DNA of 64,000 nt from Billgrantia antri (GTDB taxonomy: Bacteria > Pseudomonadota > Gammaproteobacteria > Pseudomonadales > Halomonadaceae). A program made the position numbers and the translations under genes. Below are positions 24,705 through 32,471 of this stretch, in pieces. Where the stretch lies: assembly GCF_019430905.1 (NCBI RefSeq), contig NZ_JAHYCA010000009.1:1-64000 (forward strand). The letters run 5' to 3'. The notes under the pieces were generated by a model. The model worked only from the letters and a program-made list of their open reading frames with translations, had not been told where the DNA came from and searched no databases. The first letter of the stretch is position 1. Each line of letters opens with the position of its first letter.

Positions 24705-25931
24705 TCAGGCTCCCCCCTGCTCGTCGCTGGCCTTGGTGTCTGCCCCCGCCGCCTTGACGTCGGGATCGAGCGATCGCGCCCCTCTGGGATAGGCATCGGG
24801 GTGCTTGCGGATGTGTGTCTTGAGGGTGTCGAGCTGACGCTGGAGCTGGGGTGTCACATCGGCATAAACGTCCGTGACCAGGCTCTCCAACGGCGGCGGC
24901 GGTCGCTTTTCGGCGCGCTTCATGGTTTCCAGCACCTCGCGGCGCAGGCTGTCCTGGAGTGCCTTTTCCTCTTCCTCGTTCCACCAGCCGCGGTCGATCA
25001 ACCAGCGCTGCATGCGCAGAATCGGGTCTTTCTCGCGCCAGGCTTCCTCCTCCTTGCGCGAGCGGTAACCGGAGGGATCGTCCGACGACGAGTGTGCCGC
25101 CAGGCGATAGGTCATCGCCTCTATCAGCACTGGCTGGTTCATTTCCACAGCGATCTTGCGCGCATCCTGAGTGGCGCGATAGACCGCCAGCACGTCGTTA
25201 CCGTCGACGCGAATCACGTGCATGCGATAGCCGAAGGCGCGCGGGGCGATGCCGTCAGCAGCGAACTGCTCACTGGCCGGCGTGGAGATCGCATAGCCGT
25301 TGTTGCGGCAGAAGAAGATCACCGGCACCTTGTGCACCGAAGCCATGTTCAGGGCGGCATGGAAATCCCCTTCCGATGCCGCTCCCTCGCCGAAGAAGGT
25401 AATCGTGCAGTGGCCTTCGCCGGCCAGCTTCTGGCCGTAGGCATAACCGGTAGCCTGGGGAATCTGGGTGGCCAGCGGCGAGGAGATGGTCATGTAGTGC
25501 AGCTTGCGCGACCCGTAGTGGATCGGCATCTGCCGCCCTTTGCCGTAGTCGAGTTCGTTGCCGAACAGCTGGTTCATGAACTCGTCGTAGCTGAAGCCAC
25601 GATAGACCAGCGCCCCCTGTTCGCGGTACTGGGCCATGATCATATCGGCATCGTCCAGTGCTGCGGTGGCGCCAATGACCGCCGCCTCCTCGCCGGTGCA
25701 CTGCATGTAGAAGGAGAGCCTACCCTGGCGCTGCGCCGCCATCATGCGCTCGTCGAGTACCCGCGTGACGAGCATGGCGCGGTAGATCCTGAGCGCCTTC
25801 TCCTCGTCGAGCTCTGGCGCTTCGGCGCCCTCGAACAAGGTGCCATCCTGCTGCAACAGGCGAAAGGTAGGTATGTGGAACTCGTCGCCGGTCATGAAGC
25901 CTGGCGAGTGGACGTCGTGTGTTGTTGTCAT
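24705..25931 (-). CDS. bkdA1: 2-oxoisovalerate dehydrogenase E1 alpha subunit
   Basis: 408 residues; AGGAAG precedes the ATG. The ThDP site reads FFGEGAASEGDFHAALNMA (GEG rather than GDG) ending NNGYAIST. Residues 274-290, TYRLAAHSSSDDPSGYR, align with the mammalian BCKDHA loop YRIGHHSTSDDSSAYR, so Ser281 corresponds to the serine phosphorylated by the mitochondrial BCKDH kinase. The following RGWWNEEEEKA is also animal-like. It decarboxylates branched-chain 2-oxoacids and passes the acyl group to the E2 lipoyl arms. First gene of the bkd operon, behind a promoter with a palindromic operator. Confidence 0.93.
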   Translation of the reverse strand: MTTTHDVHSPGFMTGDEFHIPTFRLLQQDGTLFEGAEAPELDEEKALRIYRAMLVTRVLDERMMAAQRQGRLSFYMQCTGEEAAVIGATAALDDADMIMAQYREQGALVYRGFSYDEFMNQLFGNELDYGKGRQMPIHYGSRKLHYMTISSPLATQIPQATGYAYGQKLAGEGHCTITFFGEGAASEGDFHAALNMASVHKVPVIFFCRNNGYAISTPASEQFAADGIAPRAFGYRMHVIRVDGNDVLAVYRATQDARKIAVEMNQPVLIEAMTYRLAAHSSSDDPSGYRSRKEEEAWREKDPILRMQRWLIDRGWWNEEEEKALQDSLRREVLETMKRAEKRPPPPLESLVTDVYADVTPQLQRQLDTLKTHIRKHPDAYPRGARSLDPDVKAAGADTKASDEQGGA

Positions 25932-26046
25932 CTTCCTGGTCCTTGGGTAATGGCAGGAGGAAAACCGCCCCTCGTGAGGGCAGTGTTGTCTCTAATGTAG
26001 TCATCTGCCAGAGGGTCGCTCCAGCAAATCGCCAACGCTGGATAGG

Positions 26047-26094
26047 TTGACGTTAACGTAAGATGAAATTAAACGCACCTATTTTGCTGGTCAA
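26047..26094 (-). promoter_or_regulatory. bkd operon promoter with LiuR-like palindrome
   Basis: Minus-strand -35 TTGACC (26089-26094), 17-base spacer, -10 TAATTT (26066-26071). At 26047-26061, overlapping the expected transcription start, is TTGACGTTAACGTAA (plus-strand reading) with a perfect ten-base core ACGTTAACGT. This resembles the site of LiuR, the MerR-family regulator of branched-chain amino acid breakdown in proteobacteria; the match is from memory. No liuR gene is in the window. The rest of the 222-base gap shows no gene. Confidence 0.55.
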
Positions 26095-26153
26095 CTGCCG
26101 TTTTTACGACGAATGTCCTGTCTGCTGGAATACTAACGGAAAAACTCGCGCCC

Positions 26154-26921
26154 CTAGGCCTGGCTCGCAGGCTGGAGCCGCTCGAAAACGCTGTCCACGG
26201 TGATCGCCAGCAACCCGATCAGCAAGGCCCCCTGAACAATGTAGGCGGTATTGCCGTTGACGATGCCGGCGATGATCGGGTCGCCCAGATTGCTGGCACC
26301 CACGGTCGCTCCCAGCGCTGCGGTGGCAATGTTGACGGTTACCGAGGTACGAATCCCGGCGATGATCACGGGGGCAGCCAGCGGCAGCTCGACCTGGCGC
26401 AGCACCTCACCCGCGGTCATGCCCATGCCTCGAGCCGCCTCGTGAACGTCGGGATCGATGCCGTCGATGCCGGCCAGGGTATTGCGCACGATCGGTAGCA
26501 GGCCATAGAGCAGCAGCGCGACGACGATCGGCAGGGTACCGAAGCCCAGCGCCGGCACTGCCAGCGCCAGCACGGCAACGGGAGGGAAGGTCTGGCCGAT
26601 GGAGGCGAGCTGCGAGACCAGCGGCAGGAAGTCTCTGCCGGCCGGGCGGGTAACGGCAATGGCGCCCCCTACGCCCAGCAATACCGCCAGCAGCGAGGCA
26701 ACGCCCACCACCATGACGTGCTGGCCCAGCAACGCGAAGAATCCCGCCCGACGGTAAATCACTTCCCGCACGTCCGGCTCGACCAACCGAAACAGCCACT
26801 CCAGCTGCCCCATGCCGGCCGACAGCATCAGCAGCAGGATGAACCATGCCATCGGTACCAGCCAGCGGCGACTGGTGGGCACTGGGGCGACATGCCTGGC
26901 AAGGAGGGACCCCGGCTTCAT
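26154..26921 (-). CDS. yehW: Osmoprotectant ABC transporter permease (YehW-like)
   Basis: 255 residues from the ATG at 26919-26921, overlapping the ATPase stop (ATGA). Five to six membrane helices; the permease EAA loop reads AARGMGMTAGEVLRQVELPLAAPVIIAG and is followed by GNTAYIVQGALLIGLLAITVD. It is the shorter of two permeases in a four-gene cluster with the same order as E. coli osmF-yehYXW, a low-affinity glycine-betaine system. Last gene of the operon. Confidence 0.85.
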   Translation of the reverse strand: MKPGSLLARHVAPVPTSRRWLVPMAWFILLLMLSAGMGQLEWLFRLVEPDVREVIYRRAGFFALLGQHVMVVGVASLLAVLLGVGGAIAVTRPAGRDFLPLVSQLASIGQTFPPVAVLALAVPALGFGTLPIVVALLLYGLLPIVRNTLAGIDGIDPDVHEAARGMGMTAGEVLRQVELPLAAPVIIAGIRTSVTVNIATAALGATVGASNLGDPIIAGIVNGNTAYIVQGALLIGLLAITVDSVFERLQPASQA

Positions 26922-27859
26922 GACGCCTTCGCCCCGAGCAGACGACGCAGCGACAGCTCGCCGATGGGAATATCCTCTTCGTCGACCACCGTCAGACGGT
27001 CCACCTGGTGCCATAGCATGACCGAGAGCGCCTGGCTCAACGACGCACCGTAGGCAATCCGCTCGCTGGCCAGAAGACGCGGCCCTAGCGGCAGCATGCG
27101 TTCGCCGACCTGAATCAGTGCGGCCTCCTTGAGTCCCCTGTCCATGCCGCCCAGCAGCGATTCGACGAAGGGGTTCACCGGATCGTGCAGCAGCGCGATG
27201 GGTTTGCCCTGCTGAACGATCCGGCCCTGATGCATCACCACCAGCCGATCGGCCAGTGCCAGCGCCTCGTCCATGTCATGGGTAACGAATACGATGGTCT
27301 TGTGCAGCCGCGCCTGGAGCTCGCGCAGCTCATGCTGCAACGTCTCACGCGTGATGGGATCCAGCGCGCCGAAGGGCTCGTCCATCAGCAGGATGTCCGG
27401 GTCGGCGGCCAGCGCCCGGGCCACGCCTACGCGCTGGGCCTGGCCTCCGGACAGCTGGCGTGGGTACTTGTCGGCGAACTCCGCCACCGGCAGCCCCAGC
27501 AACTGCATCAGTTCCTCGACCCGCTCGCGCACTCTGCCCTTGGGCCACTTGAGCAGGCGCGGCACCAGGCCGATGTTGCGCGCCACCGTCCAGTGGGGAA
27601 ACAGCCCAGTACTCTGGATGACATAACCGATGCGACGCCGCAGCGCCACCTCATCGAAGCTGCGTACCGGCTGGCCGTCCAGGTGGATTTCGCCGCCATC
27701 ATGCTCGATCAGTCGATTGATCATGCTCAGCGTGGTGGACTTGCCACAGCCCGAGGTTCCGACCAAGGCGCAGAGCTCACCCGTTTCCACCCGTAGCGAG
27801 ATACCGTCGACGGCGACCTCGCTGCCGAACCGCTTGGTCACGTCGAAGAGTTCGATCAT
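26918..27859 (-). CDS. yehX: Osmoprotectant ABC transporter ATPase (YehX-like)
   Basis: 313 residues. Walker A GTSGCGKS, Q-loop VIQSTGLFPHWTV, signature LSGGQAQRVGVARAL, Walker B DILLMDEPFGALDP and switch His in FVTHDMDEAL. After the ATPase (about 240 residues) the last 70 residues (SLSQALSVMLWHQVDRLTVVDEED) look like one half of a CBS pair, as in OpuCA/ProV osmoregulated ATPases, where it senses ionic strength. The ATG overlaps the yehY stop by four bases. Confidence 0.9.
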   Translation of the reverse strand: MIELFDVTKRFGSEVAVDGISLRVETGELCALVGTSGCGKSTTLSMINRLIEHDGGEIHLDGQPVRSFDEVALRRRIGYVIQSTGLFPHWTVARNIGLVPRLLKWPKGRVRERVEELMQLLGLPVAEFADKYPRQLSGGQAQRVGVARALAADPDILLMDEPFGALDPITRETLQHELRELQARLHKTIVFVTHDMDEALALADRLVVMHQGRIVQQGKPIALLHDPVNPFVESLLGGMDRGLKEAALIQVGERMLPLGPRLLASERIAYGASLSQALSVMLWHQVDRLTVVDEEDIPIGELSLRRLLGAKAS

Positions 27860-29022
27860 GCCGTTCCTCCCTGGCGCAGGCGTTCACTAAGAGATCCAAA
27901 CAGCGCATCGGCGAACAACGCCATGACGATGATCGGCAGGGCACCGAGCAGCACCATATCCATCGCCGCCTGCCCCAGGCCCTGGAAGATGAAGGTACCG
28001 AGGCCACCGGCACCGATCAGAGCCGCCACTGCCGTTAATCCGATGGCCTGTACGGTGGTGATGCGAATGCCCTCTATCACGATCGGCAGCGCCAACGGCA
28101 GGCGTACTTGCAGGAATACCTGGCGACGACTCATGCCCATGCCTCGTGCCGATTCGATCACCGCAGGATCGACCTCCTCCAGCGCCACGTGGATGTTGCG
28201 CACCATGGGAAGCAGGCTGTAACCGAGAAGGGCGAGGAACGCCGGTGCCCAGCCAATGCCGCTGACGCCGATCGCCGCCAGCCAGTCGACATGCGTACCG
28301 AGCCAGGCGAGCGGTGCCAGCAGCAGACCGAACAATGCCAGACTGGGAATGGTCTGCAGGAAGTTGAGCACACCGAACCCCGCTCGCCGGATTCCGGCAT
28401 GCCGGCGCATGGCCAAGGCCAATAGCGCGGCCAATACCAGACTGGCAGCCACCGCAGCACCCACCAGTACCAAATGCATGGTCAACGCACTCGTGAACTG
28501 GGCACTGCGCGCCTGGTATTCGCGCTGCAACGCCAATGGCTCCAACCACAATGCCAGCGACAACCACCAGCTCACGATCATCGGCAGCAACAGGCACCAA
28601 CCCATGGAGCGCGACAGCGCAAGACGTGTACGCAGCTCGATCAGCACCAGCAGCAGCAGAAACAGCAGTAACCACAGGGAGGGTCCGATGCCGACACGCG
28701 CCTGAGGCATGGAGGGCTCCACCAAGACTGCCGTCGCTGCCGAGAGCCACAGCGGCAGCAGGGCCAGCAGCAGCACGGTGGTAGCCAGCGCCAGCTTCAG
28801 CCTCTGCTGATCCGGACGCCAGGCCAGCACCACCACGGCAAGCATCGGAGCCGTCAGCAGAAGAGCCGGCCAACCGCTCATGATCTCTAGCGCTGCGTAG
28901 GCTGAGCCAGGCACGATGCGGTTGGGCGCCACGCTCACCGCATCGAGGATCAGCCATGCTGCCAAGCAGGCCAGCATCAGACTCAACACGACCCAGTTGG
29001 GAGAGACCCTGCCCTCACCCAC
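27856..29022 (-). CDS. yehY: Osmoprotectant ABC transporter permease (YehY-like)
   Basis: 388 residues, GTG start at 29020-29022. It is about 130 residues longer than the second permease: residues 1-180 hold extra membrane helices before the transporter domain, as in E. coli YehY (about 385 residues). The EAA loop SARGMGMSRRQVFLQVRLPLALPIVIEG and GAGGLGTFIFQGLGQ are typical of the OpuB/ProW group. It forms the translocation path with the YehW-like protein. Three bases separate it from osmF. Confidence 0.87.
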   Translation of the reverse strand: MGEGRVSPNWVVLSLMLACLAAWLILDAVSVAPNRIVPGSAYAALEIMSGWPALLLTAPMLAVVVLAWRPDQQRLKLALATTVLLLALLPLWLSAATAVLVEPSMPQARVGIGPSLWLLLFLLLLVLIELRTRLALSRSMGWCLLLPMIVSWWLSLALWLEPLALQREYQARSAQFTSALTMHLVLVGAAVAASLVLAALLALAMRRHAGIRRAGFGVLNFLQTIPSLALFGLLLAPLAWLGTHVDWLAAIGVSGIGWAPAFLALLGYSLLPMVRNIHVALEEVDPAVIESARGMGMSRRQVFLQVRLPLALPIVIEGIRITTVQAIGLTAVAALIGAGGLGTFIFQGLGQAAMDMVLLGALPIIVMALFADALFGSLSERLRQGGTA

Positions 29023-29025
29023 GCG

Positions 29026-29937
29026 TCAGTCCTGCAGCCCGGCCAAATATTCCTCGGCGACCTGGCTCGGGTCGAGCCCCTCCACCGCAACCCGGCCGTT
29101 GAGTTCCTGCAGCGTCTCGAGATCGAGTGACTGGAACAGCGGCTCGAGCAGCTCGGCGATCTGCGGGTAGCTATCGAGCACGTCCTGGCGCACCACCGGA
29201 GCCGGCTGATAGACCGGCTGTACCCCGAGTGTGTCCTCCAGCACCACCAGGTCGAGTGCCTTGAGGCCACCATCGGTGCCATAGGTCATGGCGGCGTTTA
29301 CGCCGCTGGTCTGCTGAGCGGCGGCACGCATGGTCGCTGCGGTATTGCCACCGGACAGCACCAGCAGCTGATCGGCGCTAAGCTCGAAGCCATAGGCTTG
29401 CTGGAAGGCCGGCAGTGCCAATTCCGATTCGACGAATTCCGCGCTGGCGGCGAACTTGAATTCCCCTCCGTCATCGAGATATTCAGCGAGATCCTCGAGG
29501 GTCTCGAGGTCATGCTCACGGGCCAGGTCGCCGCGCACGCTCATGGCCCAGGTGTTGTTGGCCTGCGCCGGGGTCAGCCAGACCAGACCATTCTCGGCAT
29601 CGCGCTCACGCACCGTCTCATAGGCCCGCTCGGCGTCGTGCCAGACATCGCTGTCGGTCATGTCGAAGAAGAAGGCACCGTTACCGGTGTATTCGGGATA
29701 GAGGTCGATTTCACCGCTCGTCAGCGCCTGGCGCACGATGTTCGTGGCGCCGAGCTGGAGTCGATTCTCGGTCTCGATGCCGCCCTGCTGCAGACGCTGA
29801 ATGATCAACTGGCCAAGAACCGAGCCCTCGGTATCGATCTTCGAAGCGACCGTCACCGGTTCATTGGCCTGCGCGCCTGCGGCGAACAACAGGGAGCCGG
29901 CAGCCAGCGCCGCCAGACTGGACAAGGAGCGTTTCAT
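29026..29937 (-). CDS. osmF: Osmoprotectant-binding periplasmic protein (OsmF-like)
   Basis: 303 residues with a signal peptide ending AGAQA. The mature part has VASKIDTEGSVLGQLIIQRL, GEIDLYPEYTGNGAFFF (the Tyr/Phe-rich betaine pocket region) and VNAAMTYGTDGGLKALDL, characteristic of the OpuBC/OsmF class. It captures glycine betaine or similar quaternary amines for YehYXW. First gene of the operon, behind a promoter resembling stress promoters. Confidence 0.9.
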   Translation of the reverse strand: MKRSLSSLAALAAGSLLFAAGAQANEPVTVASKIDTEGSVLGQLIIQRLQQGGIETENRLQLGATNIVRQALTSGEIDLYPEYTGNGAFFFDMTDSDVWHDAERAYETVRERDAENGLVWLTPAQANNTWAMSVRGDLAREHDLETLEDLAEYLDDGGEFKFAASAEFVESELALPAFQQAYGFELSADQLLVLSGGNTAATMRAAAQQTSGVNAAMTYGTDGGLKALDLVVLEDTLGVQPVYQPAPVVRQDVLDSYPQIAELLEPLFQSLDLETLQELNGRVAVEGLDPSQVAEEYLAGLQD

Positions 29938-29967
29938 ATCACCACCATCCGTTGTGAATGTCAGTAG

Positions 29968-29997
29968 AGTATAAGGCGTGTACAGTTTGACTGTCAG
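29968..29997 (-). promoter_or_regulatory. Promoter of osmF-yehYXW
   Basis: Minus strand CTGACA (29992-29997), 18-base spacer, TATACT (29968-29973), the -10 preceded by CCT. A -10 of the TATACT form would suit either sigma-70 or the stationary-phase sigma S, which drives osmF in E. coli. No gene fits in the remainder of this 93-base gap. Confidence 0.5.
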
Positions 29998-30030
29998 ACC
30001 CCGATCTCAACGCGGAGCCACACGCCCATC

Positions 30031-31014
30031 ATGTCCGAGGACGATGCCGCCCTGCTCGCCCGCTGCCACCATCCGCTGGTACGCGATCTGGCCTGGATCG
30101 TGCTGGCGCCCGACCTGATCGCCACCCCCTGGCCGGGACGCCCCAGCCGGGCGGACCTGGGCCTGGAAGACAATGACCACCTGGGCACCTGGCTCGACGA
30201 ACTCGAGTCCACTCCCCAGGGGCTGGAACGTCGCGTCGGCGATACCGTCGATGGCCGCATGGGGCATTACCACGAACGCCTGTGGCAGTTCCTGCTCGAT
30301 ACCGCTCCGGGAACCCGCCTGCTCGCCAGCAACCTGCGCATTCACCAGGGAAAGCGTACCTTGGGCGAGCTCGACCTGCTCTATCGCCGCCGCAACGATC
30401 CCACGCCGGTACATCTCGAAGTGGCAATCAAGTTCTACCTTGGCCTCCCCGAAGGTCCTGGCCCTGTGCGCGACCAGGCGCGCTGGATCGGCCCCGGCGG
30501 GGCGGACAGTCTGGCGACCAAGCGCAGCCACCTCGATCGACATCAGTTGCGCCTGACCGATCGCGCCGAAACCCGTCTAACGATCCGTCAGCATACCCAG
30601 CCACGCGACATCGGCCCGACTCAAGACGCTACCATTCGGCGCCAGCTGGCGATACCGGGTGTGCTGTTTTACCCTTGGCCGCTTTTCATGCCGGCCCCAT
30701 ACGAAGCGGCACCCGATCACCTGCGCGGCCACTGGCTGCACTGGCGCGACTGGCGACGCCTGCGCGACAGCCTGCATCGGGACACACGGGCGGCCTGGCT
30801 GACCAAACCCCACTGGTTGGCGTTACCGCGGGACGAAGCCTTTCTGCCCCTGCGACAAGTCGAGGCGCGCCTCGCCCAGCATTTTTCCCACCCGGCCGCA
30901 CCGCTTCAAATTGCACTGCTCGACTCGTCAGCCGGCCGCCGCCTGAGGCGTCTCTTCGTCGTGGACGATGCCTGGCCGTTGCGGATTCCGCTGCCGCCTA
31001 GCGCACCTGCCTGA
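30031..31014 (+). CDS. DUF1853 family protein
   Basis: 327 residues, soluble, unknown function. Conserved blocks: MGHYHERLWQFLL (78-90), GELDLLYRR (112-120), HLEVAIKFYLG (128-138) and, later, GVLFYPWPLF. The acidic and Lys residues Glu82, Asp115, Glu130 and Lys134 lie in an order reminiscent of PD-(D/E)XK nucleases, a similarity I note without proof. It stands alone between the osmF promoter (divergent) and cysS (convergent). Confidence 0.8.
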   Translation: MSEDDAALLARCHHPLVRDLAWIVLAPDLIATPWPGRPSRADLGLEDNDHLGTWLDELESTPQGLERRVGDTVDGRMGHYHERLWQFLLDTAPGTRLLASNLRIHQGKRTLGELDLLYRRRNDPTPVHLEVAIKFYLGLPEGPGPVRDQARWIGPGGADSLATKRSHLDRHQLRLTDRAETRLTIRQHTQPRDIGPTQDATIRRQLAIPGVLFYPWPLFMPAPYEAAPDHLRGHWLHWRDWRRLRDSLHRDTRAAWLTKPHWLALPRDEAFLPLRQVEARLAQHFSHPAAPLQIALLDSSAGRRLRRLFVVDDAWPLRIPLPPSAPA

Positions 31015-31069
31015 GGCCCAAGACGACTGCGCCCGGCCGAAGCCGGGCGCAGAGACCTTGAAAGCCCCG

Positions 31070-32470
31070 TTATGGCCTGGGCGACTCGAAGACCCAGCTC
31101 GTACCCTCGCGAGAGTCCTTGAGCACGATGCCCAGCGCCGCGAGTTCGTCGCGAATCGCATCGGCAGCGGCGAAGTCCTTGGCTTTCTTGGCCTCGGCCC
31201 GCTGAACGATGCGCGCCTCGATCTCCTGCTCGGTAAGCGGTAGTGCCGCCTGGCCGCCCTTGAGGAAACGGCTCGGTTCCTGACCGAACAGCCCCAGCAC
31301 CCCGCCCAGACGCCGCAGTTCGGCGGCCAGCGACAGTGCCTCGTCGGGTGCTTCCGCCTTGGCACGGTTCAGCTCGCGAGCCAGCTCGAACAGCACCGAA
31401 AGTGCTTCCGCGGTGTTGAAATCGTCATCCATGGCGGCGGTAAAGCGCTCGGCGAAACGGCCGACGGTCTCACCCACCGCAACGCTCTGCGGGTCGAGCC
31501 CTTCGAGAGCGGTGTAGAAACGCTCCAGCGACTTGCGCGCTTCGGCCAGCGACTCGGGGGCATAGTTGATCGGGCTACGGTAGTGGCTGGCCACCAGCAG
31601 GTAGCGCACCACTTCCGGGTCGTGAACCTCGAGCACCTCGCGGATGGTGAAGAAATTGCCCAGTGACTTGGACATCTTCTCCTGGTTCACCCGCACGGCC
31701 CCGGCATGCATCCAAGTGTTGACGTAGGGCTTGCCGGTGGCCGCTTCGGACTGAGCGATCTCGTTCTCGTGATGCGGGAAGGTCAGGTCCGGTCCGCCAC
31801 CGTGGATGTCGAAGGTATCGCCCAGGCAGCAGGTCGACATGGCCGAGCACTCGATGTGCCAGCCGGGGCGGCCCTCACCCCAAGGCGAGGACCAGCTCGC
31901 CTCGCCCGGCTTGGCGGCCTTCCACAGCACGAAGTCGAGCGGATCCTCCTTGTGCTCGTCGACCTCGACCCGGGCACCGGCGCGCATCTCGTCCGGGTTG
32001 CGGTTGTTGAGCTTGCCGTAGCCCTCGAACTTGCGCACACGATAATAGACGTCGCCGTTTTCAGCCGGATAGGCGTAGCCCTTGTCGATCAGGGTCTCGA
32101 CCATGGCGATGATCTCGCCCACATGGCCCGTGGCACGCGGCTCATGGTCGGGACGCAGCACGCCCAGGCGCTTCTCGTCCTCGTGCATTGCATCGATCAT
32201 GCGCTCGGTCAGCGCGGTGATGCTCTCGCCGTTCTCGTCGGCCCGCTTGAGAATCTTGTCGTCGATGTCGGTGATGTTGCGCACATAGGTGACGTCATAA
32301 CCGCGCCAACGCAGGTAGCGGGTGATGACGTCGAAGGCCACCATCACCCGGGCATGGCCCAGGTGGCAGTAGTCGTAGACGGTCATGCCGCACACGTACA
32401 TGTTCACCTTGCCCGGCTCGATCGGCGTGAACGTCTCCTTGCGCCGCGTCAGCGTATTGTAGATCTGCAT
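31070..32470 (-). CDS. cysS: Cysteinyl-tRNA synthetase
   Basis: 466 residues, normal length. Class I signatures are CHLGHAR (35-41) and KMSKS (265-269). Zinc ligands Cys27, Cys208, His233 and Glu237 are present. It charges tRNA-Cys with cysteine via cysteinyl-AMP. It begins one base after the glnS stop, so the two synthetases are co-transcribed. An essential housekeeping gene. Confidence 0.97.
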   Translation of the reverse strand: MQIYNTLTRRKETFTPIEPGKVNMYVCGMTVYDYCHLGHARVMVAFDVITRYLRWRGYDVTYVRNITDIDDKILKRADENGESITALTERMIDAMHEDEKRLGVLRPDHEPRATGHVGEIIAMVETLIDKGYAYPAENGDVYYRVRKFEGYGKLNNRNPDEMRAGARVEVDEHKEDPLDFVLWKAAKPGEASWSSPWGEGRPGWHIECSAMSTCCLGDTFDIHGGGPDLTFPHHENEIAQSEAATGKPYVNTWMHAGAVRVNQEKMSKSLGNFFTIREVLEVHDPEVVRYLLVASHYRSPINYAPESLAEARKSLERFYTALEGLDPQSVAVGETVGRFAERFTAAMDDDFNTAEALSVLFELARELNRAKAEAPDEALSLAAELRRLGGVLGLFGQEPSRFLKGGQAALPLTEQEIEARIVQRAEAKKAKDFAAADAIRDELAALGIVLKDSREGTSWVFESPRP

Positions 32471-32471
32471 G

